Notes: generated by a model not told the origin, from the letters alone. 5,382 nucleotides of DNA from Bacteriovoracaceae bacterium UBA4097 (GCA_002381765.1 DFXX01000103.1:54560-59941); one strand, 5' to 3'; positions 1 through 5,341 are shown, numbered from the stretch's first letter. Made by a program: numbers and translations.

Positions 1-212
1 GTCTCCGAAGATCCAATGTGTACCTGGAAGCCCGATACTCCAGCAATCGTGCCTTGAGGAGCACGAATCTCCGAGGGATAGTCCGGAAAGGTCGAGATAT
101 CATTACCCATAACGGCCGAGGTATTTGAGAACTGCTCTCCGGTAAGTTGCATTCCGTCCCCGGAATCTCCCGAGAAGCGGATGACCACATGATCAATTGT
201 ATTGTTTTGCAT
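1..212 (-). CDS. korA: 2-oxoglutarate:ferredoxin oxidoreductase subunit alpha (KorA), N-terminal part, cut by window edge
   Basis: Reading the minus strand from the ATG at 210-212 gives 70 uninterrupted codons that run off the window's left end. The protein begins MQNNTIDHVVIRFSGDSGDG and continues MQLTGEQF (residues 21-28), GNDISTFPDYPSEIRAP (36-52) and GVSGFQVHIGS (58-68). These are hallmarks of the gamma-domain that is fused to the alpha subunit in two-subunit 2-oxoacid:ferredoxin oxidoreductases, best matching the 2-oxoglutarate (Kor) type. The enzyme, with the thiamine-diphosphate beta subunit, decarboxylates 2-oxoglutarate to succinyl-CoA in the cytoplasm and reduces ferredoxin. A strong Shine-Dalgarno AAAGGA (219-224) sits 6 nt before the ATG and touches the stop codon of the upstream ferredoxin gene, so the two are surely co-transcribed. 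The beta subunit is expected just outside the window. Exact 2-oxoacid specificity cannot be read from this fragment. Confidence 0.93.
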   Translation of the reverse strand, partial: MQNNTIDHVVIRFSGDSGDGMQLTGEQFSNTSAVMGNDISTFPDYPSEIRAPQGTIAGVSGFQVHIGSSE

Positions 213-223
213 ATTTTTTCCTT

Positions 224-472
224 TTAAACAGCTTTACCGATGGCACCGACGGGACATGAATCAAGTTGATCAACACAGTCGCTGATTTCCTGAGGAGTCA
301 CGGGTTGACGATAGATATAACCATTTCCGTCTTCGTCCTCTTTGAAAAAATCAGGCGCACTTGAATAACAGACATTGCAAGCTATGCAGCCTTCGCCATT
401 TGGGTCATCAGGGTGAGTAGTAAAGAAAGTACCGGGAACATTATTTGGATGCTTAAGTTTTATATTTGCCAC
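224..472 (-). CDS. Single-cluster [4Fe-4S] ferredoxin, probable electron partner of the Kor enzyme
   Basis: This 82-residue acidic, soluble protein has a C29-x2-C32-x2-C35 motif followed by C73-P, the four-cysteine pattern of a single [4Fe-4S] cluster ferredoxin. The usual second CxxCxxCxxxCP set is missing. An additional C66 lies seven residues before C73. In some single-cluster ferredoxins a cysteine here forms a disulfide with one four residues after the third ligand, but that position is Ala39, so C66 looks unpaired. The start codon is GTG (470-472); no in-frame ATG exists before the cluster motif, and AAGGAG (478-483) lies 5 nt upstream. The gene precedes korA by 11 bp, so it most likely accepts electrons from, or supplies them to, that oxidoreductase. 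It is the first gene of the operon, and an FNR-like site upstream hints at oxygen- or redox-responsive expression. Confidence 0.92.
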   Translation of the reverse strand: MANIKLKHPNNVPGTFFTTHPDDPNGEGCIACNVCYSSAPDFFKEDEDGNGYIYRQPVTPQEISDCVDQLDSCPVGAIGKAV

Positions 473-477
473 ACAGA

Positions 478-483
478 CTCCTT
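478..483 (-). promoter_or_regulatory. Ribosome binding site fixing the GTG start of the ferredoxin gene
   Basis: The minus strand reads AAGGAG, then a 5-nt spacer (TCTGT), then GTG. This near-perfect Shine-Dalgarno at ideal spacing is the main reason to accept a non-ATG start here. Confidence 0.85.
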
Positions 484-494
484 GGTATGGATCA

Positions 495-500
495 AATATA
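495..500 (-). promoter_or_regulatory. Probable -10 box of the ferredoxin-korA operon
   Basis: TATATT on the minus strand, one mismatch from TATAAT. It would start transcription near 488, giving a short leader of about 16 nt that contains the ribosome binding site. No good -35 hexamer is visible at 16-18 bp. That is expected if the promoter depends on an activator bound near -41, where the CRP/FNR-like site at 522-535 lies. Confidence 0.45.
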
Positions 501-521
501 AGCTCCGCTCAAAAGAAATAC

Positions 522-535
522 ATGATTTGCATCAG
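522..535. promoter_or_regulatory. Candidate CRP/FNR-family binding site upstream of the ferredoxin-korA operon
   Basis: The plus strand reads ATGAT-TTGC-ATCAG. The core TGAT-N4-ATCA equals the inner part of the FNR consensus TTGAT-N4-ATCAA; only the outermost base on each side deviates. The symmetry centre (528.5) is about 40.5 bp upstream of the transcription start predicted from the TATATT box, which is one base from the -41.5 typical of class II activation by this family. The protein that would bind is not in the window. An 8-bp core can arise by chance, so the position adds most of the weight. Confidence 0.4.
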
Positions 536-584
536 GTCGAGAGGCTGATAGATAACATGATAGAGGCAATCTACTTTTGTCAGC

Positions 585-590
585 TATAAT
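585..590 (+). promoter_or_regulatory. Probable -10 box of the small lipoprotein gene
   Basis: A perfect TATAAT would give a transcript start near 597 and a leader of about 37 nt before the ATG at 634. There is no convincing -35 hexamer at 16-18 bp and no TGn extension, so strength is uncertain. A possible weak ribosome site, GGAAAAAG (610-617), lies farther from the ATG than usual. Confidence 0.45.
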
Positions 591-633
591 ATGAAGGCTT
601 TATCTCTTTGGAAAAAGATAGCATAATCATTAT

Positions 634-936
634 ATGATTAAACACCTCTTGTTTCTTTCACTTGTTGCCCTCCTTTTCTCAGGATGCAATTCCAAACACT
701 ATGATGTTCATGCCTGTAATATTCTCTCCATGAAGAGATACAAGGGTGTTCCCACTTCTAAGAAAGAATTTGAAGAAAATTGTAAAAGTTTTGAAATAAA
801 ATATACGGCCGAAGTTTGTCAGTCGGCCCTACAAGGCCTTATGAGAACCGGGAATTTGAAGGAAATTAAAAAAGAGTTTGGGGAGCCAATTGAGAATTGT
901 TTTAGTGAGAGTGATTTGAAGAGGTTTTCGAATTAG
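634..936 (+). CDS. Small cysteine-rich lipoprotein of unknown function
   Basis: This 100-residue protein has a lipoprotein signal: basic start MIKH, hydrophobic core LLFLSLVALL (residues 5-14), then F-S-G-C18 as lipobox. Phe at -3 is less usual than Leu. Asn at +2 is not the classic Asp retention signal, so outer-membrane sorting is plausible if Lol rules apply. The mature part of about 83 residues is hydrophilic and lysine/glutamate-rich, with four further cysteines (C28, C50, C62, C89) that could form two disulfides in the periplasm. I do not recognise a family; the C-terminal half looks helical. It is transcribed alone, convergent with truA and divergent from the ferredoxin operon. The ATG at 634 is chosen because the signal peptide begins there, although its Shine-Dalgarno is poor. 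Confidence 0.75.
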   Translation: MIKHLLFLSLVALLFSGCNSKHYDVHACNILSMKRYKGVPTSKKEFEENCKSFEIKYTAEVCQSALQGLMRTGNLKEIKKEFGEPIENCFSESDLKRFSN

Positions 937-1016
937 TGCAATAAAGAGGTTGTAACGCCTGCAAATAATGAAAAAAGAACTTCCAAGATTTTTGCATTAG
1001 GATCGCTTTTAAGAAT
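937..1016. other. Short convergent intergenic region, possible weak bidirectional terminator
   Basis: The lipoprotein gene and truA end facing each other here. An A/T-rich inverted repeat, AATGAAAAAA (967-976) against TTTTTGCATT (989-998), has one mismatch over ten positions with a 12-nt loop, and could form an A-tract/T-tract hairpin on either strand. It lacks a GC-rich stem, so it is not a convincing intrinsic terminator. Nothing else is seen. Confidence 0.25.
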
Positions 1017-1811
1017 TCAGTGCCCATTAAAACGATACAAGTACAGTCCCCTCGGAGTAGACACTCTCCAAAGCGGCTTCTCTAAAGCTTGCCCACCTAA
1101 CAGCTCTAAAAACTGATCCTCCGAAATCTTCCCCCGCCCCACTAACCACAGACCACTCATCAAGTGCCTCACCATCTGCTTTAAAAACCCCTTCCCCACA
1201 ATCCTCAACTGATAACAGTTTTTGATTTCAGAAGAAAAAGAAAACACCTCGGAGTCGCTTAAGACTAAATGGGGATCAATCTCAGCTAACTCGCATTCTA
1301 AGACAGTCCTAATGGTTGTTTTAACATTACTACCAGCCGAGCAAAAATTTCTAAAATCATGTCGTCCCACAATCGCGCCAGCGCATTTATGCATCAGAGG
1401 AATATTCAACTCATAGGGATAATTGGCCATGAATCTCGATTCAAGCCCCCGCGACTGCACGGTATTGGCAAAAAGATATCGGTATTCTTTTGAGTCGCTA
1501 AAAGTGATGGGATTAAAGGAGCCTTCGCAGGGTTCGATCTTCAGACAACGCACTTCTTTAGGTAGTACTTGGTTAAGAGCAGTCTTAAAGCTATCACATT
1601 CAATTTGGTGTTCAGTCGTGATCTTCACGATTTGCTCAATAGCATGAACTCCAGTATCCGTTCGTGAAGCACCCATGGTTGTTACCTTACCACTCAGTAA
1701 TTGACTGAGAGATAGGTTGATTTCATTTTGTATGGTAGGAATGTCTTTCTGGTATTGAAAGCCAAAGTAGTTAGTACCGTCGTATTGAACTGTGGCCTTA
1801 TAGGTTGCCAT
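1017..1811 (-). CDS. truA: tRNA pseudouridine(38-40) synthase TruA
   Basis: TruA isomerises uridines 38, 39 and 40 in the anticodon stem-loop of many tRNAs. The ATG at 1809-1811 gives 264 residues, close to the family's usual 240-270. Family motifs in this numbering are YDGTNYFGFQYQ (10-21), the catalytic loop GASRTDTGVHA with nucleophile Asp52 (47-57), KEYRYLF with the active-site Tyr110 (108-114), GRHDFRNFCSAG around 150-161, and KGFLKQMVRH near 209-218. A GTG six nucleotides upstream (1815-1817) is in frame, but the ATG has better spacing from AAAGAG. The ATG shares one base with the upstream Rrf2-family stop codon (TGATG), indicating translational coupling. One oddity: the usual F-x-x-R before the KEYRY motif reads F-N-P-I, so that conserved arginine is absent. 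All other hallmarks are intact, so the enzyme is probably active. Confidence 0.96.
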   Translation of the reverse strand: MATYKATVQYDGTNYFGFQYQKDIPTIQNEINLSLSQLLSGKVTTMGASRTDTGVHAIEQIVKITTEHQIECDSFKTALNQVLPKEVRCLKIEPCEGSFNPITFSDSKEYRYLFANTVQSRGLESRFMANYPYELNIPLMHKCAGAIVGRHDFRNFCSAGSNVKTTIRTVLECELAEIDPHLVLSDSEVFSFSSEIKNCYQLRIVGKGFLKQMVRHLMSGLWLVGRGKISEDQFLELLGGQALEKPLWRVSTPRGLYLYRFNGH

Positions 1812-2224
1812 CAGCACTCTTTAAGTAACTTCTCGAGTGTCGTCTGTCCCAGATAGCCATGCACAGCTTTTTCCATGCCATCAGCAATATTTGAAAATAG
1901 CCGCTTCATGGATGAACTTATGGGACACTTTTGATTGATGTTCTGACGGCTAAAGGCGATCTCTTTATCAGAAGAGGCAATATAGATGTCTTTAAGAGTT
2001 ATCGATTTAGGAGACCTGGACAAGCGAGCTCCTCCAGTCTTCCCCTTTACTGTCTCAACGAGACCTGCTTCGATCAGAGGCCCCATAAGCTTTCTTACCA
2101 GAGCAGGATTGGCGTTCAGCCCCGCCGCTAGTTCAGCCGAGGACATAAGCCTTCCATCGCTGCTAAAAGCTTCAGCGAGGTAAATCATTATATGGACCGA
2201 GGTGGCAAAGCGGAGATCTTCCAT
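1811..2224 (-). CDS. Rrf2-family transcriptional regulator, probably not an Fe-S type
   Basis: Using the ATG at 2222-2224 the protein has 137 residues, normal for Rrf2 regulators. The N-terminal winged helix-turn-helix is clear: LRFATSVHIMIYLAEAF (4-20), SSAELAAGLNANPALVRKLM (28-47), AGLVETVKGKTGGARLSR (53-70) and ITLKDIYIAS (75-84). The three clustered cysteines that hold [2Fe-2S] in IscR and NsrR are absent. Only C100 (QKCPIS) and C137, the last residue, remain. This resembles thiol-sensing or YwnA/HypR-like members; a redox-active Cys near 99 is known in S. aureus HypR. An in-frame TTG at 2240-2242 would add six residues, but neither start has a good Shine-Dalgarno. The gene is divergent from the azoR-dioxygenase pair, suggesting it represses that pair and itself, and overlaps truA by one base. 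Confidence 0.9.
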   Translation of the reverse strand: MEDLRFATSVHIMIYLAEAFSSDGRLMSSAELAAGLNANPALVRKLMGPLIEAGLVETVKGKTGGARLSRSPKSITLKDIYIASSDKEIAFSRQNINQKCPISSSMKRLFSNIADGMEKAVHGYLGQTTLEKLLKEC

Positions 2225-2332
2225 ATACGGATAATAACACAAGTTTGTACTTAAATGTAATCATATCTGTTGCTTTTAAACCAAACCTGACTTATTGTAA
2301 CTGTAATTAACACTATTACAAAGAGGTAAGTG
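2225..2332. promoter_or_regulatory. Divergent promoter/operator region between the Rrf2-family gene and azoR
   Basis: About 108 bp of AT-rich DNA lie between the two starts. TGTAA half-sites occur at 2256-2260, 2296-2300 and 2302-2306, and the complement TTACA at 2316-2320. Toward the Rrf2 gene, TATGAT (minus strand, 2260-2265) or TATTAT (ending 6 nt before the ATG, which would give a nearly leaderless message) could be -10 boxes. Toward azoR, TGTAAT (2302-2307) matches TATAAT at five of six positions but lacks a -35. I cannot decide between them. GAGG (2323-2326) with a 6-nt spacer is the ribosome site of azoR. Confidence 0.5.
2295..2321. promoter_or_regulatory. Candidate operator: nested inverted repeats TTGTAA...TTACAA and TGTAAT-N7-ATTACA
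   Basis: Two perfect inverted repeats interlock. TTGTAA (2295-2300) pairs with TTACAA (2316-2321), and TGTAAT (2302-2307) pairs with ATTACA (2315-2320) over a 7-bp spacer. They lie just upstream of the azoR ribosome site, where a bound repressor would block transcription. The Rrf2-type protein encoded next door is the obvious candidate ligand, but this is inferred. Confidence 0.5.
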
Positions 2333-2956
2333 ATGAAACTTCTCTATATTCAAGCTAGTCCTAATAAAGAAAAATCCAGTTCCCGACAGGTGGCAAATTA
2401 TCTGGTGAGTAAATTAAATGTGGCATCAAGCAAAATTCTCGACCTTGAAGCTCATCCCCTACCTCACATAAATAGTATGGCAATCAGTGCCTTTTTTACT
2501 CCGCCCGAGACCCACTCTCCTGAACAAAAAGTGGCCATCAAACTTTCTGATGAAAAAGTTGACGAGCTTCTCTCATCTGACATCGTAGTCATCTCAACAC
2601 CGATGTGGAACTTTGGAGTCCCTTCCGTTTTAAAGGCCTGGTTCGATCACATAAGCCGCGCTGGTAAAACTTTTAAGTACACTTCTGAGGGACTTAAGGG
2701 TCTACTTGAAGGGAAAAAAGTCTTTGTGGTCGTTTCGAGTGGAAGTGTTTTTTCCGAAGGCCCATTTGCCAGTATGGATCAGCTTGGCCCATGGATCAGA
2801 ACCACTTTCAACTTCTTAGGCGTCAGTGACTTGGAAATCATTCGAGTTGAAGGTACTAATACTTTTGAAGCCGCTGCCACGGCGATTGCTAAGGCGAAGG
2901 CCAGAGTCGATCAACTCGTCTTAAATCAAACTTTAAAAGAAGAGAGTCATGCGTGA
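2333..2956 (+). CDS. azoR: FMN-dependent NADH-azoreductase / quinone reductase
   Basis: This 207-residue flavodoxin-fold protein matches AzoR-type flavoenzymes, which transfer two electrons from NAD(P)H through FMN to quinones, and to azo dyes as artificial substrates. Visible motifs are the N-terminal strand and FMN phosphate loop LLYIQASPNKEKSSSR (3-18), the flavin-contacting PMWNFGVPSVLKAWFD (90-105) and the signature GKTFKYTSEGLKGLLEGKK (111-129). The glycine-rich loop often reading T-x-R-G-G in this family is VSSGSVFSEGP here (134-144), so the arginine is missing and substrate or cofactor contacts may differ. The ATG at 2333-2335 is chosen over the GTG immediately before it because GAGG is 6 nt upstream. 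The gene overlaps the following dioxygenase by 4 bp and diverges from the Rrf2-family gene. Size is normal and the frame intact. Confidence 0.92.
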   Translation: MKLLYIQASPNKEKSSSRQVANYLVSKLNVASSKILDLEAHPLPHINSMAISAFFTPPETHSPEQKVAIKLSDEKVDELLSSDIVVISTPMWNFGVPSVLKAWFDHISRAGKTFKYTSEGLKGLLEGKKVFVVVSSGSVFSEGPFASMDQLGPWIRTTFNFLGVSDLEIIRVEGTNTFEAAATAIAKAKARVDQLVLNQTLKEESHA

Positions 2957-3747
2957 GTAAGTTTCCTACTTTTTTTGTATCTCATGGTGGTGGTCCCTGG
3001 CCCTTCATTCCTCACATGAAGTCAGAATTAGAAAATACATTTGCTTGGATGAGTGGATTCCAAAATACCCTGCCTAGTAAACCCAAGGCTATCCTATGCA
3101 TCGATGCTCACTGGGAAGAAGACGAGTTTACTGTTTCCTCAGCCACCAGGCCCGCTATGATTTATGACTACACGGGCTTTCCTCCCCATACCTACCAAAT
3201 TCAATACCCTGCTCCTGGCTCACCCGAAATTGCGAAAAAGGTTATAGACCTTCTCTCCAATGCCTCCATCCCCATTCATCAAAATTCCACTCGTGGATTT
3301 GATCATGGGGCCTTCATTCCACTGGGACTTATGTTTCCCCTGGCCGACATTCCAGTCGTATCGCTTTCGATCAAAAGAAACTATTCTCCCTTAGATCATA
3401 TTCAGATGGGAATGGCCCTGGCACCACTCCGGGAAGAAGGCATTTTAATTATGGGTAGTGGGCTTACATACCACAATATGCGCGGCTTCGGATCAAAGGC
3501 AGGAGAAGAATCCTCAAAACTATTTGGAGACTGGCTTGAAAGTGTCATCGAGAGCAAAAGCTTAAGTGATAGGATCTCAAGATTAACTGCATGGGAGAAA
3601 GCTCCCGCAGCTCGCTCATCTCATCCTGAGGAAGATCACTTGATTCCCCTCATGGCAATCGTCGGGGCCGCAGGAAATGATCAAGGAAGAATATCGATTC
3701 GAGAAAAAGCAATGGGTATTGAAATGGCATCTTATCAGTTCGGGTAA
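2953..3747 (+). CDS. DODA-type class III extradiol ring-cleavage dioxygenase
   Basis: The 264-residue protein belongs to the LigB/DODA superfamily (4,5-DOPA dioxygenase-like, E. coli YgiD). These use a non-haem metal to split catechol rings next to the hydroxyls. Family motifs: FFVSHGGGPW (7-16) with H11, CIDAHWE (49-55) with H53, RGFDHGAFIPL (114-124) with H118, MGSGLTYHNMRGF (167-179) with H174, and SSHPEEDHLIPL (222-233) with H224 and H229. H11, H53 and H224 or H229 are the likely metal ligands; H118 and H174 are probable acid/base or substrate residues. Translation begins at GTG 2953-2955, whose GTGA overlaps the azoR stop; AAGAGAG (2939-2945) is the ribosome site. Tight coupling suggests the two enzymes act on the same compounds. 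The natural substrate is unknown, and many homologues are annotated only by structure. Confidence 0.9.
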   Translation: MSKFPTFFVSHGGGPWPFIPHMKSELENTFAWMSGFQNTLPSKPKAILCIDAHWEEDEFTVSSATRPAMIYDYTGFPPHTYQIQYPAPGSPEIAKKVIDLLSNASIPIHQNSTRGFDHGAFIPLGLMFPLADIPVVSLSIKRNYSPLDHIQMGMALAPLREEGILIMGSGLTYHNMRGFGSKAGEESSKLFGDWLESVIESKSLSDRISRLTAWEKAPAARSSHPEEDHLIPLMAIVGAAGNDQGRISIREKAMGIEMASYQFG

Positions 3748-3750
3748 AAT

Positions 3751-4950
3751 TTAGTTCTTGATACTCATGGCATTCTCAAAGCTAGCAATCTCTTTATCTG
3801 AAAGACCAGCTTCCTTGAAGTAGCGCCTCCAATTATTAGCTACAAATTGAAAAATCTCTTCAATCAGTTCATTGGCCTTCTTAGTATCTAACTTGAAATA
3901 GTTGCAGGAGGATAAAAGGTTTGATCGGGAAGCTTCTCTCTTATTCAGACCTATCTCCATTGCTAGTGAAAAATTCTGTGATCCGGAATCCATTGGAACC
4001 ACATCATAGAGTGGAGATAATCGCCAAATATTCTGATAAAAGTAAACACCATGATTTCGGGGATGATCATCATTATTGTTTACTGCAATGTTGAAGGCAA
4101 TCCTACGAAACAGTTCAATCAAATCACTCTCAATTTGCGGTTTCTTTTTCCCAATATTTATTAAAGCTTCGCATAAAACAGGATAAGACCAATCAGCATA
4201 GCCATTCTCCTCCCAGCCACAGAGAGAAAGAGCGCTAATAAATGGCGTCCTATTCTCCTCATTTCTGTCAAATCGCTTAATATAGAAGACATCTCTATTG
4301 GCTATTTTACTTAATTCAATATCAGGGACATTAAGCCTTAGGTCTTTGGCCATTTTCATTGTGGCGTACTCAATAACAGGCTCGCGTCTTCTATCTAATG
4401 AGATGCTATATTTGGCCAAATAGGGAGTGCTGTTAAGGTGCACGCTATACTTTGGTCGCGCCCCACCTAAACTAGGACCATAGTTTAAAAGTTCTTTTAA
4501 TTTCTCTTCATCATCTTCATTTTTTAAAACCATCTCCGTTTGATCCATAATCAATTCTAAGCCGATTTTATCAAACGAGTGCTGTAAATATCCAGCAGGA
4601 GTTAATCTCATCGGGACATTATACTCTTCAGGAGAAAATCCCAGAGCTCCAACATGATCAATGCCATTAGCTAAGATGTATTCCATCTCAGTTAATTTTC
4701 GACTAAACCTTTTTTCCAAGAGGTATCGGCCCCATCTGTCTGGTGCACTATCTTTAATCGAGCCAAAGATTGTTTCGCTCTCAAATGTTCGCTCATAGAG
4801 TGGTAGGTTCAAGGGATCGATGGCAATAGCGTCTTTTCTCAGTAAATATTTTGATCCATACGCAAGTTTATAAACGCTTCCATCAAAGCTCAAAAGAGCA
4901 CATTTTTGATAAGCCCCAGCGATAAAAATATAAACGAAATAGCGCTCCAT
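3751..4950 (-). CDS. hipA: HipA-family serine/threonine kinase toxin
   Basis: This 399-residue protein is a full-length HipA-type kinase, slightly shorter than the roughly 440 residues of E. coli HipA. The N-terminal domain includes APDRWGRYLLEKRF (69-82). The P-loop-like segment GPSLGGARPKYSV (158-170) carries Ser160 at the position matching the autophosphorylated Ser150 of E. coli HipA. Lys180 (YLAKYS) is the probable ATP-contacting lysine. YIKRFDR (223-229) follows, then the catalytic loop NNNDDHPRNH (291-300) in D-x-H-x-x-N form with Asp294 and Asn299, and the metal-binding Asp316 in YDVVP. All key residues are present, so the kinase is likely active. Known HipA and HipT kinases inactivate aminoacyl-tRNA synthetases; the target here is unknown. 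The gene starts 6 bp after hipB with AGGA before the ATG. Its stop faces the dioxygenase stop across 3 bp. Confidence 0.94.
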   Translation of the reverse strand: MERYFVYIFIAGAYQKCALLSFDGSVYKLAYGSKYLLRKDAIAIDPLNLPLYERTFESETIFGSIKDSAPDRWGRYLLEKRFSRKLTEMEYILANGIDHVGALGFSPEEYNVPMRLTPAGYLQHSFDKIGLELIMDQTEMVLKNEDDEEKLKELLNYGPSLGGARPKYSVHLNSTPYLAKYSISLDRRREPVIEYATMKMAKDLRLNVPDIELSKIANRDVFYIKRFDRNEENRTPFISALSLCGWEENGYADWSYPVLCEALINIGKKKPQIESDLIELFRRIAFNIAVNNNDDHPRNHGVYFYQNIWRLSPLYDVVPMDSGSQNFSLAMEIGLNKREASRSNLLSSCNYFKLDTKKANELIEEIFQFVANNWRRYFKEAGLSDKEIASFENAMSIKN

Positions 4951-4956
4951 CTTGTC

Positions 4957-5313
4957 CTAAAAATTGAGATCACTGTCTGAGAAATCGGTTTTACCTTTGA
5001 TAGATCTCTGCTTGGCTTTCAAGCCTACATTCTCGCGGAGCTCTTTTATTTCTTTAATCGCCTGTGATCTATCCATATCGGGATCGACTAAGTCCGAGAG
5101 ACCTCTTAAGAGGCCCAGGGCATTCAAAATATTAAAGACCTTAGCTATTCCTACTGAAGGATCCCCTTTTTCAACTCTCATGATCGCTTGCCGGGAGACA
5201 TCGGATTTTGCTGCCAGCTCAGACACGCTCAGTTTTCGTCTCTTACGGGCTATCTGGATGTTTTGACCCAAACGTTTAATTTCTAATTCTGTATTAATAA
5301 AACCGTTTTTCAT
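4957..5313 (-). CDS. hipB: HipB-like XRE-family antitoxin and autorepressor
   Basis: The ATG at 5311-5313 gives a 118-residue protein. An XRE helix-turn-helix spans about residues 15-67: LGQNIQIARKRRKLSVSELA (15-34), then SDVSRQAIMRVEKG (37-50), DPSVGIAKVFNI (51-62) and LNALGL (63-68). The C-terminal part (about 80-118) is charged and ends in an acidic, serine-rich FSDSDLNF, a likely flexible tail. HipB-type proteins bind and neutralise HipA and repress their own promoter. The frame stays open to an ATG at the very window edge (5380-5382), but the promoter and operators lie inside that extension, so the internal ATG is the more credible start; its ribosome site (TTGAGTG) is weak. The gene precedes hipA by 6 bp in the usual antitoxin-first order, and the ribosome site for hipA overlaps its TAG. 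Confidence 0.9.
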   Translation of the reverse strand: MKNGFINTELEIKRLGQNIQIARKRRKLSVSELAAKSDVSRQAIMRVEKGDPSVGIAKVFNILNALGLLRGLSDLVDPDMDRSQAIKEIKELRENVGLKAKQRSIKGKTDFSDSDLNF

Positions 5314-5327
5314 AACGCACTCAAAGT

Positions 5328-5341
5328 GTTCATATTTGAAC
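5328..5341. promoter_or_regulatory. Probable HipB operator, promoter-proximal copy
   Basis: GTTCAAATATGAAC (minus strand) has perfect 5-bp arms, GTTCA and TGAAC, around AATA. It abuts the -10 box and covers the predicted transcription start, so a bound dimer would block RNA polymerase. A related copy lies 30 bp upstream. Confidence 0.65.

Noticed and set aside
531..549. Inverted repeat ATCAG-N9-CTGAT and nearby direct repeat TGATAGA (546-552 and 558-564).
   Set aside because: The arms are short (5 bp) and the direct repeat spans just 7 bp; both could be chance in this composition, and no link to a promoter could be shown.
591..626. Eleven-codon open frame starting at ATG 591 upstream of the lipoprotein gene.
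   Set aside because: The ATG overlaps the end of the predicted -10 box and lies upstream of the expected transcript start, so it would not be in the mRNA.
967..998. Intrinsic terminator between the lipoprotein gene and truA.
   Set aside because: The stem is nearly all A-T with a 12-nt loop, so it is kept only as a low-confidence note and not called a terminator.
1222..1647. Two open frames on the plus strand (1222-1416 and 1423-1647).
   Set aside because: They lie antisense inside truA, whose motifs cover the same bases, and their translations show no domain or ribosome site.
1931..2183. Two overlapping plus-strand open frames.
   Set aside because: Both are opposite the well-supported Rrf2-family gene and encode low-complexity, unrecognisable peptides.
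2225..2242. TTG start for the Rrf2-family gene.
   Set aside because: The ATG at 2222-2224 gives the typical Rrf2 N-terminus; the TTG has no ribosome site and adds an atypical MCYYPY segment.
4964..5266. Plus-strand open frame of 100 codons.
   Set aside because: It is antisense to hipB, whose helix-turn-helix is clear; the translation has no recognisable features.
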